Shown here: positions 34,959-42,559 of the stretch, one piece after another
Numbering within the stretch: position 1 is the stretch's first letter
Layout of the letters: each line of letters begins with the position of its first letter
NCBI RefSeq assembly: GCF_002161085.1
Contig: NZ_NFLU01000003.1
Coordinates: forward strand, 62,001-126,000
From: Flavonifractor sp. An112
Lineage (GTDB): Bacteria; Bacillota; Clostridia; Oscillospirales; Oscillospiraceae
Reading direction: 5' to 3'
Length of the DNA: 64,000 nt
The notes under the pieces: model-generated
What the model saw: the letters and a program-made list of their open reading frames with translations, nothing else
Database searches by the model: none
What the model was told of the DNA's origin: nothing
Position numbers and translations under genes: made by a program

Positions 34959-35927
34959 TTACACGCTCCCGCCCAGGGCGCACAGCAGCAGGTCCAGGGA
35001 AGGGCAGTTCTTGTAATTCTCCAGCCAGTAGTCCGGGCTGTTGATGACGCCGGCAGCCACCAGGGCAGCCACCCCGTTCTCCGCCGTCTTCAGCCGTGTG
35101 CCGGCCTTCTCGATGACCTGGGCGGCCTTCTTCAGCAGCAGGTCCAGGTACTGGAATTTCTTCGCCTGTTCCGCCCAGTAGTCCGGGCTGTTGATGACGC
35201 CCAGGGCCTCCAGCTTCTCCACGGCAGCCTCCACGGAGTCCTCCAGCATAATGACCTGGCCGACGCGGATCAGGTTCTTGTTCTTGATGGCGTTCACTTC
35301 CACCAGCTTGTCCACCGTGGTGCCGGCGGCGGCCGCAATCTTCGACAGGGTGTCCCCGGCCACGACGGTGTGCGTCTTCGCTTCCTTCGTCCCTCCTGTT
35401 GCCGTTCCGCCCAGCTTCTTCGCAATCTCCGCGAAGTTCGGGCAGATAAAGCCCCTGATGTACTTCCCGTTCACGGCCATGGTCCTGGTTCCGACCTTTC
35501 CGCCCGACATGTTCCCCTCGGTCACCACGAAGGTGCTGGCGGCCGTTTTGGTGACGATGCCGATGTGGTCGGAATACCCGGTACAATCACCCTTTCCGGT
35601 GTCGTCCCAGTCGTAGACGCAGGCGTCGCCGATTTCGGGCTTGTGGGCGTCGTTCTCGATCCAGATCCCCAGCCCCTTGGCAATCTCGACATACTTCTCC
35701 ACACCGCACTCGGTCCCGGTGTACTCCGCGATCCCCGCCTTGATGTACGCCGCGCTGACCGTGGTGGCGCAGTATGCGTCCGTGGTCTTCACGGTGTAGC
35801 CTCTGGCCAGGGGCTTGTGCCCGTTGTAGATGGCCAGGATTTCCAGGTGCTTCGCGCTCCCTTTAGTTGCCCCGACCCAGCTGGTGATGATGTCCGCGAC
35901 CTTCTGCCGCAGGTCCTTTTCTGTCAT
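34959..35927 (-). CDS. Endolysin (CHAP/NlpC-like domain, LysM and repeat region)
   Basis: The 322-residue protein likely cuts peptidoglycan at host lysis. The N-terminal domain (about 1-165) has a Cys in DAYCATTVSA and a His in SDHIGIV, in the arrangement of CHAP/NlpC peptidases. A LysM domain follows (about 186-230: HTVVAGDTLSKIA, RVGQVIML). The C-terminal part has two repeats of GVINSPDYW (about 248 and 300), likely a wall-binding module. No signal peptide is present, so it needs a holin. Confidence 0.85.
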   Translation of the reverse strand: MTEKDLRQKVADIITSWVGATKGSAKHLEILAIYNGHKPLARGYTVKTTDAYCATTVSAAYIKAGIAEYTGTECGVEKYVEIAKGLGIWIENDAHKPEIGDACVYDWDDTGKGDCTGYSDHIGIVTKTAASTFVVTEGNMSGGKVGTRTMAVNGKYIRGFICPNFAEIAKKLGGTATGGTKEAKTHTVVAGDTLSKIAAAAGTTVDKLVEVNAIKNKNLIRVGQVIMLEDSVEAAVEKLEALGVINSPDYWAEQAKKFQYLDLLLKKAAQVIEKAGTRLKTAENGVAALVAAGVINSPDYWLENYKNCPSLDLLLCALGGSV

Positions 35928-36319
35928 GGTGCATTTCCTCCTTGAATTCCTACGTCCGGCGGCTCTTGCCGGTCTTCCGGCGGTTCCGGCGCGTTTCCTG
36001 CCGGCGCCCGGGCCTCTTTCTTCTGCTTCTCGTTTTTAATCCACCCCATGACGCCGTTCTCCACGCCGCACAGGCTGAACACGCAAGCGGTCAGCGTTGA
36101 AGGTTCCGTCCCCGTATGCCAAAACACCGCCAGGGCCGCGATAGTGTAAGCTATCAGAACGACGGCTTCCAACAGCAGGATCTTGTCCATCGTTCCTATT
36201 TTCGTTTTCTGTTTTGCTCGCTTCCCTCCGCGAAGTTTATGGGCTACCCAGCACGCCGCGAAGCCCACGGCGGCACCGGCGGCCATTGAGGCGGCCGCCA
36301 CAAAGAACAGCGCCATCAT
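35924..36319 (-). CDS. Phage membrane protein, lysis module
   Basis: From ATG 36319 (AGAGGTGG upstream) the protein has 131 residues with two membrane helices (about 2-22 and 46-66) and a charged Pro-rich tail. It overlaps both neighbours by four bases in the lysis operon. It may be a second holin or a spanin-like helper; no motif decides this. Confidence 0.6.
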   Translation of the reverse strand: MMALFFVAAASMAAGAAVGFAACWVAHKLRGGKRAKQKTKIGTMDKILLLEAVVLIAYTIAALAVFWHTGTEPSTLTACVFSLCGVENGVMGWIKNEKQKKEARAPAGNAPEPPEDRQEPPDVGIQGGNAP

Positions 36320-36597
36320 GCCACCTCTTCGTCGTGTGCCGCCTGGTTCAGGTGCTTCTCGATTTTGTTCAGCGCTTCGGACACCGGGCCATTGCAGCCC
36401 TGTTCTTTCAGCCCTTTCAGGCATGCCATGATTCCGTAGCACAGCAGGGTCTGTTCTTTCTGGATCGCCTGAATTCTGGCCGTCTGCTTCCGGTCGCTGT
36501 CCACGAACTTATAGACCGCAACTACCACGCCGGCAATGGTTCCCAGCGCCCCCAGCAGCTTCGCGGCTGTAATGATGGATTCGGCGTCAATATACAC
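36316..36597 (-). CDS. Small phage protein with one membrane helix
   Basis: The 93-residue protein has one hydrophobic helix (about 9-29), then a charged helical part. It resembles the small membrane proteins found before holins in siphoviruses of Firmicutes. The function is unknown; a holin accessory role is suggested by location only. Confidence 0.6.
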   Translation of the reverse strand: MYIDAESIITAAKLLGALGTIAGVVVAVYKFVDSDRKQTARIQAIQKEQTLLCYGIMACLKGLKEQGCNGPVSEALNKIEKHLNQAAHDEEVA

Positions 36598-36600
36598 GGT

Positions 36601-37029
36601 TTATCCCTCCACAAGCTCCCAGCCGGCAGGGTACGCTTCAGGACTCCATACGTTCCCGTCGATGGTGGATTTATACAGGGTCCCGTTGTAGTCCACAATG
36701 TCGCCCGTGTTGTATGCGTCGTGGGCGCCGGTCGGTTGGCTCCACACCGGATACCCTTCTTCGTTCAGTCCGAAGGCGTCGTACAGGCTTTCCGTCCCCG
36801 CGCCCGGCACCCAGTCGGCCTGGCTCGTGTGCTGCTGTACGACTCTGTATAGCTGCGGGTCTCCGACCTCGTTTACCCCATAGGAAAAGATGTCTCCCAC
36901 TGCATAGGCGTGCCCCACTTCCCATGTGGGATACACCGTTGCGACCTCCATTGCCTGCTCGTCCGTCAGCGTGTTGGCGTAAAGCTGGAGCGCCCGCCGC
37001 AGCTGCTCCGCCGCTTGCAGTCTGTTCAT
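36601..37029 (-). CDS. Phage protein with carbohydrate-binding (CBM5/12-like) modules
   Basis: From ATG 37029 the protein has 142 residues. Two segments follow the chitin-binding type 3 pattern: VGHAYAVGDIFSYG with LYRVVQ near residue 40, and YNTGDIVDYNGTLYKS with SPEAYPAGWELV at the C-terminus. It probably sits at the tail end and binds cell-surface sugar. It overlaps the next upstream gene by ATGA. It lies between the lysis genes and the DGR. Confidence 0.75.
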   Translation of the reverse strand: MNRLQAAEQLRRALQLYANTLTDEQAMEVATVYPTWEVGHAYAVGDIFSYGVNEVGDPQLYRVVQQHTSQADWVPGAGTESLYDAFGLNEEGYPVWSQPTGAHDAYNTGDIVDYNGTLYKSTIDGNVWSPEAYPAGWELVEG

Positions 37030-37301
37030 TCCGTCACCCCCAGCAATGCGTTCAGCACTTCCGTGTCCGTCGGCTCCTGTTCCGGTTCCGGCTCCGGTTC
37101 TTCTGGCAGGATCTCTTCCGCCGGCGTCATTCCGGTGATGTTCCCGTCCTCGTCCGCGGTAATTTCCACGAAGGGGCCGGACGCCTCCCAGGTTTCCGTG
37201 AACTCTTCCGGCAGCTCCGCCCACCCGGGCAGGGTATAGTCGACGCCCTCCAGACTTGCATGGGCGTTGTTCCATTCCTTTTCGATCTTGATAATGGTCA
37301 T
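37026..37301 (-). CDS. Small acidic tail-region protein
   Basis: The 91-residue protein has a Glu/Pro-rich stretch near residues 63-76 and no recognised domain. It lies between the DGR target and the carbohydrate-binding protein, where many siphoviruses carry an XkdX-like or linker protein. Function unknown. Confidence 0.6.
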   Translation of the reverse strand: MTIIKIEKEWNNAHASLEGVDYTLPGWAELPEEFTETWEASGPFVEITADEDGNITGMTPAEEILPEEPEPEPEQEPTDTEVLNALLGVTE

Positions 37302-37318
37302 AGCTTCATGCCTCCCCG

Positions 37319-38026
37319 TCAGGTCATTTTCAGCCAGATGCCGTTCTGCTTCACATACTGCTCTCCGGCGGGTGCGCTTTCCACTGTGTAGCAGCCATCA
37401 CTGTCAGGGCTGTCAGATACATAGATTTCAGAGGAAAGAGCTAAAGCCGGGCGCGGGCAGTAGTTGTTCGCGTAGTACACGCGGTAGTCGCTCAGCGCCC
37501 CCGAAGTATTCACGTAATACGCGTTGCCGTAGTTCGAGCTAGGGGAGCGCAGCCACCAGCTGACCGCTGTCGCGGTCTCGTCATAATAGGCGATTCTGTT
37601 TGCCTGCGACCCCGACAGGTATGTGAACGGTGTTCCTTCCTTTGCCGCTCCGTTCTGGTTGGCCACTTCGTTGCACGACAGGGCAAATCCCTTTCTATAC
37701 AGGTTCACGACGGTGGCGTCCGTATCTCCCGTGATAGCTCCCCTCGCCGTCGGGATCGGGACGTTCACCAGGCACGCCTGAATGATGGGGTCCAACATTC
37801 TCGGGTATTCTACGTTGCAGAACATGTCCAGATCGCTACCGTTGTACCCGTTTCTTCCGCTGTCTCCGCCTTTGAAGGCCTTTGTGGCGAAGCTATCCTT
37901 CCGCAGGACAGTGACTTCGTTTTTTCCGTAATGGTTATACTGGAGGAAGATCAGCTTCTTCGGCTGCCCGTTTTCGTTCAGCTTCAAAAGGTTTCCCGCC
38001 GCCAGGGTGCTGATTTTTTTGCTCAT
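37319..38026 (-). CDS. DGR variable protein 1 (DUF6273 / C-type-lectin-like)
   Basis: This 235-residue protein is the main DGR target. The C-terminal half has the DUF6273 pattern: AVSWWLRSP, AYYVNTSGAL, CPRPALALSSEI. The variable repeat VR1 codes for residues about 153-194; the changed positions are mostly AAC codons of the template turned into Ser, Tyr, Gly, Asp or Arg. The fold is probably the C-type lectin type used by known DGR targets. It starts at ATG 38026 (AAGGAGG upstream), 92 bases inside the reverse transcriptase gene. Tail location suggests a host-binding role. Confidence 0.88.
   Translation of the reverse strand: MSKKISTLAAGNLLKLNENGQPKKLIFLQYNHYGKNEVTVLRKDSFATKAFKGGDSGRNGYNGSDLDMFCNVEYPRMLDPIIQACLVNVPIPTARGAITGDTDATVVNLYRKGFALSCNEVANQNGAAKEGTPFTYLSGSQANRIAYYDETATAVSWWLRSPSSNYGNAYYVNTSGALSDYRVYYANNYCPRPALALSSEIYVSDSPDSDGCYTVESAPAGEQYVKQNGIWLKMT
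37444..37569 (-). repeat. DGR variable repeat VR1
   Basis: These 126 bases match the template repeat 39263-39388 without gaps. There are 12 differences, and all 12 are at positions where the template has A on the coding (minus) strand. The 3' end in coding sense is an invariant GC-rich stretch ending CCGCGCCCGGCTT, the place of an initiation-of-mutagenic-homing site. It is wholly inside the variable protein 1 gene. Confidence 0.95.
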
Positions 38027-39113
38027 TCCTTGCCTCCTTGAAAATTTTGTCTACCCGCTCGCGCAGCTGCTGGCGCAGCACGCGGGTGTCTCCGTGCTTT
38101 GCATGGGCGTTCCACGCTTGGAATCTGTCTTCGATCTCCCTCCGCGTGACCTTGCCCTCTTTGAAGTCCCGCTCCCACCTCCTGATTCTGCGCTTCATGC
38201 GTTTCTTTGATGACTGTCGCAGCTTTCTGATGACTCGCCCGCTTTTTGTCAGGTACAGATGGAAGCCGCAGAAGTCGATGCCGTTCTGAAGCGGGTATAT
38301 CCCGGTCTTCTGGTTTAGTTCATATCCCAGTTCCCTGAACTTCTCCCTGGCCTTTTCCAGCAGCTCCACGGCCTGTTCCTTCGTCTCCACTATCGCGTAC
38401 CAGTCGTCCATATACATGCCCGACATGGGACAGTGTAGGTCCTGGTTGATGTAGTGCAGCGCCTTGGACAGGTAGAACACCGCGCAGATGTGGCTGGTCT
38501 GGTGCCCCAGGGCCAGCCCGTCCACCTGGTCGATGTACTTTTCCAGCAGGTAGCAGAATTCCGGCCCCGGCAGTTTCGGAAATACGACCGCCTTCAGCTT
38601 TTCGTGGTCCGTTGAAGGGAAGCATTTTCTGACGTCTCCCTTCACCACCCAACCGCGCGCGTAGTCCCACTCCTCCATGGGCCTGTATGGTAGCCCCGCC
38701 TTTTTCCTGATTGTCTCGTCCGCTGCCTTCCGGCGCAGGAAGTATGTGCGCATGTGCTTTTCCAGCAGGTCCAGCCCGTAGTGTTGCCCTTTTCCGGTCT
38801 GTGCCGCGAAGGCATTGTACGGAATGGACGGTGCCAGGGCTGGGTACACCACTTCGTCCGTCAGCGCCCGCTGCACGATCTTGTCGCGGAACGACGGTGC
38901 GTTTATGACCCTGGGCTTTGGTTCGTAAATCATAAATTGGTCCAGGGCTGCCGGCTCGTATTTTCCGCTGCGCAGGTAGTTGGATAATGCGATCAGCCTG
39001 GCCGTCTCCCGGCTCTCGAAGATGGCTTCAGCGCGTTTTCCGCGCTTCCCTCGCCGTGTCTTTCGATAGGCCTCGTCCAGGACTGACACGCTGGTAAACT
39101 CTTCATAATTCAT
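37935..39113 (-). CDS. DGR reverse transcriptase
   Basis: The enzyme copies the template-repeat RNA with errors at adenines. It has 392 residues. Motifs seen: VVKGDVRKCFPSTDH (motif A Asp, about 170), GLALGHQTSH (about 210, where DGR enzymes usually have LG-x3-SQ), GMYMDDWYAIV (catalytic YMDD, about 245), and FCGFHLYLTKSGRVIRKLR (thumb side). The His in place of Gln in the fourth motif is unusual. The basic C-terminal tail is encoded over the start of the variable protein gene. No maturase or integrase domain is seen, which argues against a group II intron. Confidence 0.93.
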   Translation of the reverse strand: MNYEEFTSVSVLDEAYRKTRRGKRGKRAEAIFESRETARLIALSNYLRSGKYEPAALDQFMIYEPKPRVINAPSFRDKIVQRALTDEVVYPALAPSIPYNAFAAQTGKGQHYGLDLLEKHMRTYFLRRKAADETIRKKAGLPYRPMEEWDYARGWVVKGDVRKCFPSTDHEKLKAVVFPKLPGPEFCYLLEKYIDQVDGLALGHQTSHICAVFYLSKALHYINQDLHCPMSGMYMDDWYAIVETKEQAVELLEKAREKFRELGYELNQKTGIYPLQNGIDFCGFHLYLTKSGRVIRKLRQSSKKRMKRRIRRWERDFKEGKVTRREIEDRFQAWNAHAKHGDTRVLRQQLRERVDKIFKEARNEQKNQHPGGGKPFEAERKRAAEEADLPPV

Positions 39114-39262
39114 TGGCCCGCCGCTGATAGCGCGGCTTCCCTCCTTTGTGGGCCGCCGCGCGTCGGCAGGAAGTGTTTGCCCCTTACGGGGCAGGGAATG
39201 GCCTCCTTTGGCAGGCCTCTGCTTTCACCAAATGGTTACTCGTTCGCGGTATCTGCATGCCG
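39114..39262 (-). ncRNA. DGR spacer RNA between template repeat and reverse transcriptase
   Basis: The 149 bases hold no gene but several hairpins, for example TGCCCC-TTAC-GGGGCA near 39178 and a GCCGC/GCGGC stem near 39119-39135 between an AAAGGAGG site and the reverse transcriptase ATG. In the Bordetella phage DGR the RNA just after the template repeat is needed to prime cDNA synthesis. By position and length this stretch is the likely equivalent; that is inference. Confidence 0.55.
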
Positions 39263-39388
39263 AAGCCGGGCGCGGGCAGTAGTTGTTCGCGTTGTTCACG
39301 TTGTTGTTGTTCAGCGCCCCCGAAGTATTCACGTAATACGCGTTGTTGTTGTTCGAGTTAGGGGAGCGCAGCCACCAGTTGACCGCTG
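39263..39388 (-). repeat. DGR template repeat TR
   Basis: The template lies between the Avd-like gene and the reverse transcriptase. In coding sense it is packed with AAC codons (about 14), giving runs such as NSNNNNAYY and GALNNNNVNNANN. AAC mutated at its adenines can give fifteen amino acids and no stop codon. It matches VR1 over 126 bases and VR2 over 109. It is not itself in an annotated gene. Confidence 0.95.
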
Positions 39389-39414
39389 ATACAGGCCATA
39401 CCCCGAAGTAACGG

Positions 39415-39840
39415 TCAGCGCCTGGTCATATCGCTTTTGTACCACGCCGCGCACAGGAAGCGCACGTCCATGGACTTCTGCGTCCAGATCGCCGCCTTGT
39501 GGGCGTCGACGCCGGGATAGGCCTTCGACGCCTTCAGGGCGTTGATCAGGTTTTCAAATACCAGGCACAGGGCCATTATTTCCTCTTGCAGCGCCTGGCG
39601 CTCTTCGCGCTTTGTTTTCAGGCTCTTTGTATTGGCCAGGTAGCACTTGTCCATAATCTCGAAAGTCATATTTTCAAGCCGCTGCCCCGCCGTGTGCCGT
39701 CTGTGCTTTGGGATAATATTCGTATTCCCGATTGCCTCCGACGTGTAGATGTATAGGTCCTTCGCTTTGTTCCCCAGGACGAAGGCGTCTTCCTTTTCCC
39801 GGCTCTCCGGCCGGTTATCTCGTCTTGATGTAGAAGTCAC
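39415..39840 (-). CDS. avd: Avd-like DGR accessory protein
   Basis: Avd proteins are small basic four-helix bundles that bind the reverse transcriptase and the RNA. This 141-residue protein is helical, rich in Lys/Arg, related in pattern to the 23S rRNA intervening-sequence family, and lies 26 bases before the template repeat. The start is GTG 39840, overlapping the tail gene upstream by 26 bases; no ATG is suitably placed. Helices are about 42-62, 65-85, 86-108 and 115-135. Confidence 0.8.
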   Translation of the reverse strand: MTSTSRRDNRPESREKEDAFVLGNKAKDLYIYTSEAIGNTNIIPKHRRHTAGQRLENMTFEIMDKCYLANTKSLKTKREERQALQEEIMALCLVFENLINALKASKAYPGVDAHKAAIWTQKSMDVRFLCAAWYKSDMTRR

Positions 39841-40669
39841 CGTTCGCCCCCAGGGAGGAAGAGGGCACCGTGGTTCCCGTGTGGATCGTCGGCCCCGCCT
39901 TGATTGTCACCCACCGGACGCCCGACGCAGTCTTCTGGAGGTATTGCCCGGTGGTCCCTGTCGTGGGTGCTGTGATTTTCGTGTCGATGGCCTGCTGCAA
40001 GGCTTCGTCCGCCGCCTCGTATGCAGCCGTGATTCCATCGTCCGCTTCTTCCATGTCCGCCCGCAGCTGTTCGATCATCTGCAAAAGGTTCCCGGCCTCG
40101 TCTTCTCCCAGGATTCCCTTCACATAATCAAACCAGGTGTTGAACTCCGCCAGCATCTGCTCCAGGTAGTCGGCCGTCGGGATATGCTGCACAGCGCTGA
40201 CAGTAATCCCGCACACAGCGTCGTCCAGCCGCGTGTCTGTAATCATCGTCTGGTCGATCTTGGTGGTGCCAGCGTTCACGCGGACCTCCGCGATCTTCAG
40301 GTCGTAGATGTCGGCCGTTCTTGTGATTCCCGGTGCCACGGGGTTCGTGCTGAAGCTGCCCGTCAGCACCTCGGTGGTGATAGTCCTGTCCGTCATGTTC
40401 AGGCGCACCACGATGGAGTCTATCCTGTGCAGGGCGCTGTCGGCCGTTGTGATGGCTTTTGTCAGGGGCGTGTCGTTATGATACAGGTATCCCTCCACCC
40501 ACGCCCGCCCAGCTCCCACCACGACGTCCATGGCGGTTCCCGCCGTCACGCCCAGTTCCGAAGAGTATACGCCGGTGGTCACCAGGGCCTTGATGAACTC
40601 CGCCAGCCAGTCAGGCGTGTAGACTCGGTCGCCGTTCTGGGACACAAAAAAGCCGCTGCTTTCGCTCAT
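39815..40669 (-). CDS. Phage tail/baseplate protein
   Basis: The 284-residue protein begins with a segment (FFVSQNGDRVYTPDWLAEFIK, AGRAWVEGYLYHND) common to baseplate upper or receptor-binding proteins of Firmicutes siphoviruses. It goes on with a helical central part and ends in a small beta-rich C-terminal piece with GANGDFYI. It lies after the tail-lysin-like gene and before avd. Confidence 0.7.
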   Translation of the reverse strand: MSESSGFFVSQNGDRVYTPDWLAEFIKALVTTGVYSSELGVTAGTAMDVVVGAGRAWVEGYLYHNDTPLTKAITTADSALHRIDSIVVRLNMTDRTITTEVLTGSFSTNPVAPGITRTADIYDLKIAEVRVNAGTTKIDQTMITDTRLDDAVCGITVSAVQHIPTADYLEQMLAEFNTWFDYVKGILGEDEAGNLLQMIEQLRADMEEADDGITAAYEAADEALQQAIDTKITAPTTGTTGQYLQKTASGVRWVTIKAGPTIHTGTTVPSSSLGANGDFYIKTR

Positions 40670-41706
40670 TCGGTATCATCTCCTAAATTCAGTGTTTCCG
40701 GCAGAGGGGAACCGAAGGTGGGCGTGAACGTGGCCACTCCACGCTCGTACACCTCTTCCACCTCCGTCACCCGCTCGTGCATTGTAATTCCCAGCCGCGC
40801 ATACTGGACGGTCACGATGTCCCCCAGGTCCCAGTCCTTCAGGTACTCGAAGTTTCCGACGTTCTCGCCGTCCCCTTCGAAGTTTTCCACCTTCGGGCAC
40901 TCGGCCAGCTTCTCCAGGCCGCGCTGCCGCAGCAGGGCTTCGTATTCCTCTGCGGTGACGCCTTCTTCCTGCTGAATGTCTTTTGCGTCAACATACAGCT
41001 CCCTGGCCTCTTCGCCGTCCGTCAGATCCACGATAACCACCACGCGGTCGTCTCCTTCGCCCTGTCCGGCAACGTAAGCCTTGTTCTTGTAGTCCACCGA
41101 CGTCTTCGTATACTTCGGCGCGGCCAGGTTCCCGAACTCGTCGGAGAAGATGACCACCGGGCGCTCGCTCTGCTGCACGCTGCGGTCCGTCCCCTGGAAT
41201 ACTACGAAAGTCATTTCCCCGGGGGCGTATTCGACCCGGTACCCCAGGCCCGACGACTTCGCCAGCCGTTCCTCCACGGTCAGCAGGTTTTTGTATGTGG
41301 CCTGCACGTCCACTGTGGTGTCCCCGATCCCTTTCACGGCTTCCGCCGCCAGCTCCGGCACCACCCTGGTGCCCTCCGGTATGACCGTTTTCATGGCCTT
41401 CTCCGCTGTCATGTTCATGGTATAGCGCTTCGACAGGATCGCCCGCTCCAGTACAGCGGACAGCATGCGCCCCGTGACGGTCAGGTCGTTTTCGTCAATC
41501 TCGATTCCTTCGATGATGGCCGCGTCGTCCTGGTCCAGCCGTTTGATGATGCGGCCCTCTGCCATCAGCTCGACGTTCTCCCTGGTGGCCGGCATGTGGA
41601 TTTCGATTTCTCCCGGTTCCTGGTACTTTCTCCGCCAGCGCACGCTGGTGGTGGCGTCCGCCACCCCTTGCAGGCCCGTGGCTCTGTCATAGATATACAG
41701 GTCCAT
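40666..41706 (-). CDS. Phage tail protein, Gp37-like (siphovirus ReqiPepy6 type)
   Basis: The 346-residue protein starts MDLYIYDRATGLQGV and has the pattern of the Gp37-like family, with RWRRKYQEPGEIEIH, YKNLLTVEERLA and the C-terminal YLKDWDLGDIVTVQ. Such proteins form the hub below the distal tail protein. I choose ATG 41706 by family alignment; the preceding gene ends two bases before. No peptidase motif is seen. Confidence 0.8.
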   Translation of the reverse strand: MDLYIYDRATGLQGVADATTSVRWRRKYQEPGEIEIHMPATRENVELMAEGRIIKRLDQDDAAIIEGIEIDENDLTVTGRMLSAVLERAILSKRYTMNMTAEKAMKTVIPEGTRVVPELAAEAVKGIGDTTVDVQATYKNLLTVEERLAKSSGLGYRVEYAPGEMTFVVFQGTDRSVQQSERPVVIFSDEFGNLAAPKYTKTSVDYKNKAYVAGQGEGDDRVVVIVDLTDGEEARELYVDAKDIQQEEGVTAEEYEALLRQRGLEKLAECPKVENFEGDGENVGNFEYLKDWDLGDIVTVQYARLGITMHERVTEVEEVYERGVATFTPTFGSPLPETLNLGDDTE

Positions 41707-41707
41707 A

Positions 41708-42559
41708 TCATGCCCCCCAGTATGCCGGCGTCGATGCAAGGACGACCTCCAGGACGTCCGTCCCGCTGTCCGCTGTATATCGGAATACATTCTTCCCCGG
41801 CTCTACCTGAAGCCAGGTTCCGCCGAAGTCCCACAGGTTGTTGATGTTGATTTCCTCCGTCTCGCGGTACAGTTTCAGCCGCTTGTTCCCTGGGGCGGTC
41901 GTCAGTACGATAATGTCGCCGGCGTGCATGGTCGTGTTGATTTGCAGGCTTTCCTGTCGGCTCACTTCCACCATTCCGGGGTTTACTACCTCGCCGGACG
42001 CCCGGAATGTAATCGTCAGTCCTCTGGACACGCTGCTGTCGTTCACTATGGTGGCCATCAGGGTGCTGTCCTTTATGCCCACCTCAAACTCCGGCGCCAG
42101 TTCCACCGGCCACTCGATCTTTCCGGTGATTTCTGCCATAGGGTAGCTTTCGTCCTGCACGGCCTTGAAGGTAGGATCGTGGCAAAGAAGCGACAGCTCC
42201 ACCGCTCTGAAGATCCCGTCCATTTCAAACTCGCAGGACTCCACTTTGTATTCGATTTTCCGTTCCGTTGTGCCGTCGTACAGGTACAGCGTCCCGGTCT
42301 CCCTCGGCACAAAGAAGGCGAAGAACTCTTGCCGGATCTCCGCGTGTGTCTTTCCGTTCGGTGGAATTACGGTGGCCTTGATGGTCACGTTTCGCACATT
42401 TGCCGTGGCGCCCTGGTACAGCTCGCCGTCTTGCCCGGTTGCTTTCTCGCTCTCCACGTCGCAGTCCAGTTCCCCCAGGCCCTCGGTTTCCTCCAGCCAG
42501 TAGGGGAGGGCGTGGGCGAAGGTAATTCTGCGGTCGTCCCGCTCGCATACAATTCTCAC
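41708..42559 (-). CDS. Distal tail protein (Dit-like)
   Basis: The 283-residue protein lies straight after the tape measure gene, the standard place for Dit. The C-terminal half has GNKRLKLYRETEEININ and LEPGKNVFRYTADSG-like strands found in phage tail adaptor proteins. It starts with GTG inside the tape measure stop. It would form the ring joining tail tube and baseplate. Confidence 0.8.
   Translation of the reverse strand: MRIVCERDDRRITFAHALPYWLEETEGLGELDCDVESEKATGQDGELYQGATANVRNVTIKATVIPPNGKTHAEIRQEFFAFFVPRETGTLYLYDGTTERKIEYKVESCEFEMDGIFRAVELSLLCHDPTFKAVQDESYPMAEITGKIEWPVELAPEFEVGIKDSTLMATIVNDSSVSRGLTITFRASGEVVNPGMVEVSRQESLQINTTMHAGDIIVLTTAPGNKRLKLYRETEEININNLWDFGGTWLQVEPGKNVFRYTADSGTDVLEVVLASTPAYWGA

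Noticed and set aside
37935-39113. Group II intron or retron reverse transcriptase
   Set aside because: There is no maturase domain, intron ends or msr/msd structure; the TR/VR pattern identifies a DGR.
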